Source: Torreya grandis
Lineage: Eukaryota; Streptophyta; Pinopsida; Cupressales; Taxaceae
Assembly (NCBI GenBank): GCA_037957365.1
Contig: JARHVA010000158.1
Span: 863,001 to 927,000 of the forward strand
Length of the DNA: 64,000 bases
Reading direction: 5' to 3'
Part shown: piece by piece, positions 58,991 to 64,000 of the stretch
Layout of the letters: each line of letters opens with the position of its first letter
Position numbering within the stretch: position 1 is the stretch's first letter
Translations under genes and position numbers: made by a program
Notes under the pieces: model-generated
What the model was told of the DNA's origin: nothing
The model's database searches: none
The model's input: only the letters and a program-made list of their open reading frames with translations

Positions 58991-60480
58991 TATAGAGGGG
59001 TTATATTTCATTCTAAACAAATCATATACACTATATTTGCTCTAATTTCTTTCACACTTCTTTTCTAAGTCATATTTGAAAGAATTTATGGTCTAGAACC
59101 TTATCTTGAAGAAAATTTGTCTTGTGGTAGTCTTTGGAGATTAAATAGGAAGATTCATTGGGAGTTTCATAGGTATTTGTCTAACCATTTTAAGTTTGAT
59201 CCAAGGGGTAAATTAATGCCCAACGGTTCCACATCAAGATAAGTATTTCTAACCATTTATTCTTTCCTTTATTTACTTAGTAGATAGATGCTACTTGATG
59301 CTTAGTGAAGGAACATGTGTGTATCATTATATAGTTTATCTCTACATCTAATACTAGTGTGGATATAGGATTTATTAGACTTGATTTATTCTAATTTAGG
59401 TTACCTAAACCCCTATTTGGTTGACCATGGAACCTTACCAATTAGGACTATTATAACCCTTTTCCTCTTAGTTTAATTTACTTTACTTTACTTGCAGACA
59501 TACTTACATTTACTTTCATATAGGTATAGTGAAAGCTATTTTATTATGTCATAATCATATGATTTAAACCCTTACCTCTTATAATTTATGACATAAGCAA
59601 CCCTATACTAGATATTCATATTTCATTGGTCTTTATCTAAATCGACTAAGTATCACAGGCTCTATTTGATCATACTTTTACGAATTCGAGTCTATTGAGT
59701 TATGGCAGCTAAAGGTTAATCCTATCATGTGAATACATTCTAGTGAACCTGACATGAATCTTATTCTACCTTTGGTTGAATTGGATTTATGTCTTTTTTC
59801 CTCTTTGTAACTTATTTTTTTTCTAAATCATTATATCTTTTATAGTCTAACTATATCAACTAACCTAATCTTTTATTTGTCAACTCATGAATGATATCAA
59901 CTAGATTGGTGTTATTATATGTGTTTCCATACTATATCAATAAAGATGAATTCTCTATCATTTCTAACTGCATCAGCCATGATAATACAATTCTCTCTCT
60001 CTCAGCTCCACTAGTGCCACTTTTTTACCAAACTATATTGGCCAACCCAATATAGTTTATTTGTTTCAACTAACTACCTGATCGCTAAAGTCTATTTGTT
60101 ATACTTAGTAACTAAATGTATTAGCCTAGATTATACCATCTATTTTCCACAAATAACCTAATAATTTTACCATGATGTCATCTTCTAAGATTCTAATTAG
60201 TCAAGAAAATATTTGAACCTCACTTATATCCTTACAATAGATGAAAGTATTTAAATACTTCCCCAAAGTATTGAAACTTATACCATGGTTGAATTTTTCT
60301 TAGTGGATACTCTAAATACTAAACAAATTACTAAATCATGCAACCTAACTATTGTATCATCAATGCAAATACAATTTAACATGGTTTAGGTCACTCACAC
60401 TAGTCCTCCTCCTAACACTAGTATTGGTAATTACCAACTTTCAAATCCTAATACTTCTAATAAAAATCTATCTTAAGATA
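58991..60480. other. Non-coding leader-like region
   Basis: AT-rich, no domain. It contains several copies of a TATCARCC...GGTTGATA-like quasi-palindrome, including CTATATTGG-CCAAC-CCAATATAG at 60032-60054. Confidence 0.45.
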
Positions 60481-60499
60481 TGACACAAGTCCCTTTAAA

Positions 60500-61570
60500 A
60501 ATGGTCCAATAAATGACCCTTATGCAAGATTATATTAAATCTCAAATGCTCAAAATGAAAAATCACATTTTGCAATTGGCTAGTCAACCTCAAGTCATCA
60601 TGATTCAATCAAATAATTTTTTTGACCTTCCTCCTCTTATAGATGCCAATGAGAATATCATCCTTCAACCTCCTATGCATAAAATTCTTCAAGATATTTG
60701 AAACAAACCTTTAGCTCCCTTCATTATGTCCATATACATTAGAAACATCTCTCAAAATATCACATATGATGGGACTAAAGATATTGTTATCTTTATTAAA
60801 AGCTTTGGCAATCTATATAAGGAATCAATTAAAACTAATACCTTCATTACTTATAAAATTTTAGCCAAAATCTTTACTAAAGATGTGATAGAATGATATA
60901 ATCAACTTCATATACATTTCATTACATAACTATAGGATTTAGTCAATGCTCTGCTTAAATAATTACAACATAATAATCTTCCTAAAAAATAGTGTTATCC
61001 ATTTCATAAATGTTAAGAAACTTCCTAACGAATTTGACCATACTTTCATGAAATGATGAAAATATCTCACTCACAAAGCAAACCATAACATGAGTGATGA
61101 CAATATTTTCAGATTATTTGTTACTAATCTTAAATCCCATCTTCAATACAAAGTTATGATGTTTTTCCCTAAGACTTTAGAAGAGGCCTTTGTTCAAGCA
61201 AAAATGCAAGAATTCCTTATGCACCAATTTGAAACATCTCATAGGAAATCATCAACCAATGTCATTGATACCACTTCATCTCAAACAAATCCTCCCAAAC
61301 TAATTAACGCGGGAGCTTCCAAACAATAAATAAAACCCCTTACCACTTTCCCTTGAGTCTTCATGAACTCAAGAAAAATATTCCACATTCTAAACCCATG
61401 AGTTTTGATCCTTCCAAACTTCCTCTAAAATGGTACAATCCTGATAAATTTTATTGGTGCGATATTTTGACAAGTCATTATCATGAGAATTATTGTGATC
61501 TTCAATGATTACTTATTACCTCCTTGATTAGTCCACATTTAATTTTTGACACTCTTACCCAATGTTATCA
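60500..61570 (+). pseudogene. Gypsy-type gag remnant
   Basis: Plus-strand frames run MLQ.YIKSQMLKMKNHIL-like (from about 60520), APFIMSIYIRNISQNITYDG (about 60714-60770), then the best part at 61090-61329 with DDNIFRLFVTNLKSHLQYKV and FFPKTLEEAFVQAKMQEF, a capsid C-terminal pattern. It ends with KFYWCDILTSHYHENYC (about 61447-61498), a degenerate Cys/His knuckle. In retrotransposons gag forms the particle that packages the RNA. Several stops and frameshifts break it. The lineage is probably Gypsy of the Tat/Athila side, judged by style only. Confidence 0.7.
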
Positions 61571-61966
61571 TGACTATCTTAAAGTCTCTCAAGCTTAGTC
61601 TAACTAATTATAATCACATCAACATCAACTACCTAATGATCAATGTTAACCCCATCCTAATTCCAACTCATCCACTTATGTTGTCCTAACTAAAATTGAT
61701 CTTCCTTTATACAAAAATGAGGAAAAATAAATAACATAAACAACTTCAAGTGGATAGTTGCATTTGTCAATCCTCAACCTCTTAGGTCACATGAACCCAA
61801 GGAGAACCTAGTTCAAATGCCTACTAACTTGTGCATTATAGGTTATTATGATCCTAATGCTTATACAAATATTCATAGATATCATAATTTATCCTATTTT
61901 CTAAAATCAATTCTATCAGATTACATCGGTAAGTCTAATACCATTTAGTTTCAACCATCATTAACC
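61571..61966 (+). other. Degenerate region between gag and repeats
   Basis: Broken frames continue (NLVQMPTNLCIIGYYDPNAY near 61810-61860), possibly the gag-protease linker. No catalytic motif is seen. Confidence 0.35.
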
Positions 61967-62205
61967 AACTGCATCTGCCATAACATAGAATGAGTTGATA
62001 TAGTTATTTCACCTATAGTTAACTACATCAACCATGATATAGATTGTGTCAATTAAATTATTTAACCTATATATAATTGCATCAACCATGACATAAATTA
62101 TGTAGATATAGTTTTTTCACCTATAGATAACTGCATCAACCATGACATATAATGTCTAGATATAATTATTTCACCTATAGAAAACTGCATCAACCATAAC
62201 ATTGA
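61967..62205 (+). repeat. 54-bp tandem repeats, 4.4 copies
   Basis: Units start at 61967, 62021, 62075, 62129 and 62183 (the last partial), each beginning AACTGCATCAACCAT or close to it. Being 18 codons long, they translate as repeats of NCINHDI..VDIVISPI, with occasional stops. Every unit is exactly 54 bp despite many substitutions. Confidence 0.92.
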
Positions 62206-62288
62206 CCATATGACATAATTATTTTTGATCACATCACCTACATCAGCCATGACCTAAAATGTATCAATATAGTTCAATATGTTTCATT

Positions 62289-62590
62289 AAACTATATCAA
62301 CCTGGTTGGTACTATCAATTTTATCCATATCTCACTAGACTATCATGTTTCATCATATTGTATTGACCTCTCTTATACAATAAATTTTATTTAACTAGAC
62401 TATATTGACATGGTTAATACAATAAATTTTAGTTTAGTTCTATCTGATTGTATTGGCTTGGTTAATATAATCCATTTTAGTCATGTTTTATCATATTGTA
62501 TTAACCTAGATGACATAATCAATTTCAGTTCTATTTTTATAGATTGTATCAGCTTGGCTGATACTATACATCCCATTTTTTTTATCACCT
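62289..62590 (+). repeat. 48-bp tandem repeats after the 54-bp series
   Basis: Units at 62405, 62453 and 62501 are exactly 48 bp. A 42-bp unit precedes at 62363 and a partial one follows at 62549. A 64-codon open frame (62410-62604) reads them as 16-residue repeats of the form INFS.VLSDCI.LVN. Each unit boundary has a TTGRCNTGGTTRATA-like word. Confidence 0.88.
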
Positions 62591-62605
62591 CCCAAATATC
62601 CTAAC

Positions 62606-64000
62606 ATTGACTTAGATGACACATTTCCTATTGTAACATCAATTTACATATATTTTGAAATCAATCCTAGACTTGTTGATCTTGAGATTAACTCTTATTC
62701 ACCTTTTATCCTACAAGTTGGGGCACCTAATGATACCCATCCTCTTATTTTCATACTTGTTGAGGCATCTTGTGATGCCCATCCTTTATCATATCCATAA
62801 TTTTGGGACATATTACGATGCTCATCATCATTCTCTTGGATTCTTGATACTTCATACTTATGATGTAGTACCCATCAAGAACCTTTCACCTCTTTACCAT
62901 CATTACCACATTGAACTTCAAGAAAAATTACGAGATAAATATGCACACACTTCATATGATTTTATTTAACATAGTCATTAGCATATGTTTTTCTTAATTA
63001 TCTTATCTCATATTCCTTTGTTTTATTTTTTTACTTTGCATTTATTTCCCCCTTTTTGGGATGATGATTTGATTCTATCATTGCTTCATTTTTGGTTCTT
63101 TGGTATTTTTACTTTCAGCCTTCATTTATCTTGTAGAGCTTTAGGTAACACCTTCATATTTTCATTACTATAATATTTTTATCTTTTTTTCCTTAGTTTA
63201 CTTATGATTATTAGATTGATTACTTTCCCCCTCTTTTGAGATTACTACTACTTTCATTAGTGCTTGTGTGAGATCCTTTAAAGGTTAATACAACTTCCAT
63301 ATTGACATGACTATTATAACATAGCCTCATCCATTTTGGACCATTGATTTCTCTATTTGTGATCAATTATAAATATATAATTCATTGTATCATTTTTATT
63401 ACATGGATAGATCTTCTATGATCCCCATTTCCCCCTTATTTATTTTCAATTGAGGCACATGTAGGTTAGTTTTGAGATTTCACACATGATGAAAAAGTCT
63501 AGGAGGCTTTAGGCGTCATGGTCTTTATGTTCTCCTTTATAGAGATGAAGCATAAGTTCTATTATGTTATCTATCTATTTCAATCATGTTTGGTTTTTAT
63601 GAGTCTATATAGAGAAGGAATAGAAAATTACAAAATAATTAAAAGCCATATCATAACCAATGACAATGTTAAAAGGAAAATTATATCAAAAAATTCAGAT
63701 CACACCAAAAGATATGATATTTATTTGGTACATCTCTTATTTTAGCTAAAGCTCAAACTCCATAGTTGGCTTCATGATAGATCCAAGGTTCATTAGAGAT
63801 AAATAAGCCAACAGACTTGGGTATGAGGTCTCATTATATCATTATATTAATATATATTCTTGTTGCGCCTCTAACTCATTAAGTAAAGGATTCATGCCAA
63901 CACAACATCCACATCAACATGAAGGATTAATTTTGTATAATGGTTATCTCTTTTGGAATTTTGGCACTAGTTGGAGGATGCAACACATATCTTGCACCAG
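62606..64000. other. No clear gene, right edge
   Basis: Plus-strand open stretches at 62655-62969 (with repeated ...GAPNDTHPL, ...EASCDAHPL phrases about 20 residues apart) may continue the repeat-bearing element protein. After 63000 the frames are AT-driven (Phe, Ile, Leu, Tyr) with no recognisable domain. Confidence 0.4.

Noticed and set aside
58982..59000. TATA-like box as promoter of a host gene
   Set aside because: No host ORF follows; a retrotransposon gag remnant lies downstream, and TATA-like words are common in this AT-rich region.
61967..62205. Regular direct repeats as a CRISPR-like array
   Set aside because: The units are contiguous with no unique spacers and the DNA is plant nuclear; they are ordinary tandem repeats.

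Overview
The window reads as nuclear DNA of a vascular plant with a large, AT-rich, repeat-filled genome. It holds remnants of Copia and Gypsy LTR retrotransposons (one a plant chromovirus), an L1-type LINE with an RNase H domain, a second LINE family, and one exon of the plant ubiquitin-like protein RUB/NEDD8. The old, stop-riddled elements and the lack of compact genes would suit a gymnosperm or another large-genome plant, but the sequence does not fix the species. Nearly every longer open frame is a piece of a decayed transposon. I found no complete protein-coding gene, tRNA, rRNA or CRISPR array.

Layout. 0.4-4.3 kb: a Copia element (+) from integrase to 3' LTR, interrupted in the reverse transcriptase by a 1.28-kb solo LTR. 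4.3-10.1 kb: repeat debris with a Copia integrase fragment and a LINE 3' fragment. 10.1-15 kb: an L1-like LINE (-) whose catalytic RT core is deleted. 15.1-16.1 kb: a protein-like fragment (-) that I cannot identify. 19.05-22.24 kb: a second LINE (+) with a duplicated 3' part. 22.5 kb: the last exon of a RUB/NEDD8 gene, the only convincing cellular coding sequence.

27.17-33.65 kb is a non-autonomous LTR retrotransposon: 1.8-kb LTRs, 5-bp target duplication AAGCT, and an internal region without pol domains. 33.65-34.35 kb is another LINE fragment (-). From 34.5 to 48.0 kb lie two related repeat units with inverted arms. The second contains a complete-length Gypsy chromovirus (-, 41549-47009, target duplication ATTGA) and, at the point where it lacks 4.5 kb present in the first, a 59-bp patch of LINE sequence. 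48-64 kb is very AT-rich debris of a Gypsy-like element family (+): a roughly 1.24-kb tandem duplication split by a 4.53-kb insertion with LTR-type ends (target duplication GTTAT), then a gag remnant followed by 54-bp and 48-bp tandem repeats.

The boundaries give a relative history. The Copia is older than the solo LTR inside it. The A/B repeat unit is older than the chromovirus inside it. The 1.24-kb tandem duplication is older than the 4.5-kb insertion. Nothing here amounts to a demonstrated new biological system. The most useful points are the RUB exon, the non-autonomous LTR family, the A/B units with a LINE patch, the unchanged 90-bp block in the chromovirus LTRs, and the in-frame repeats after gag.
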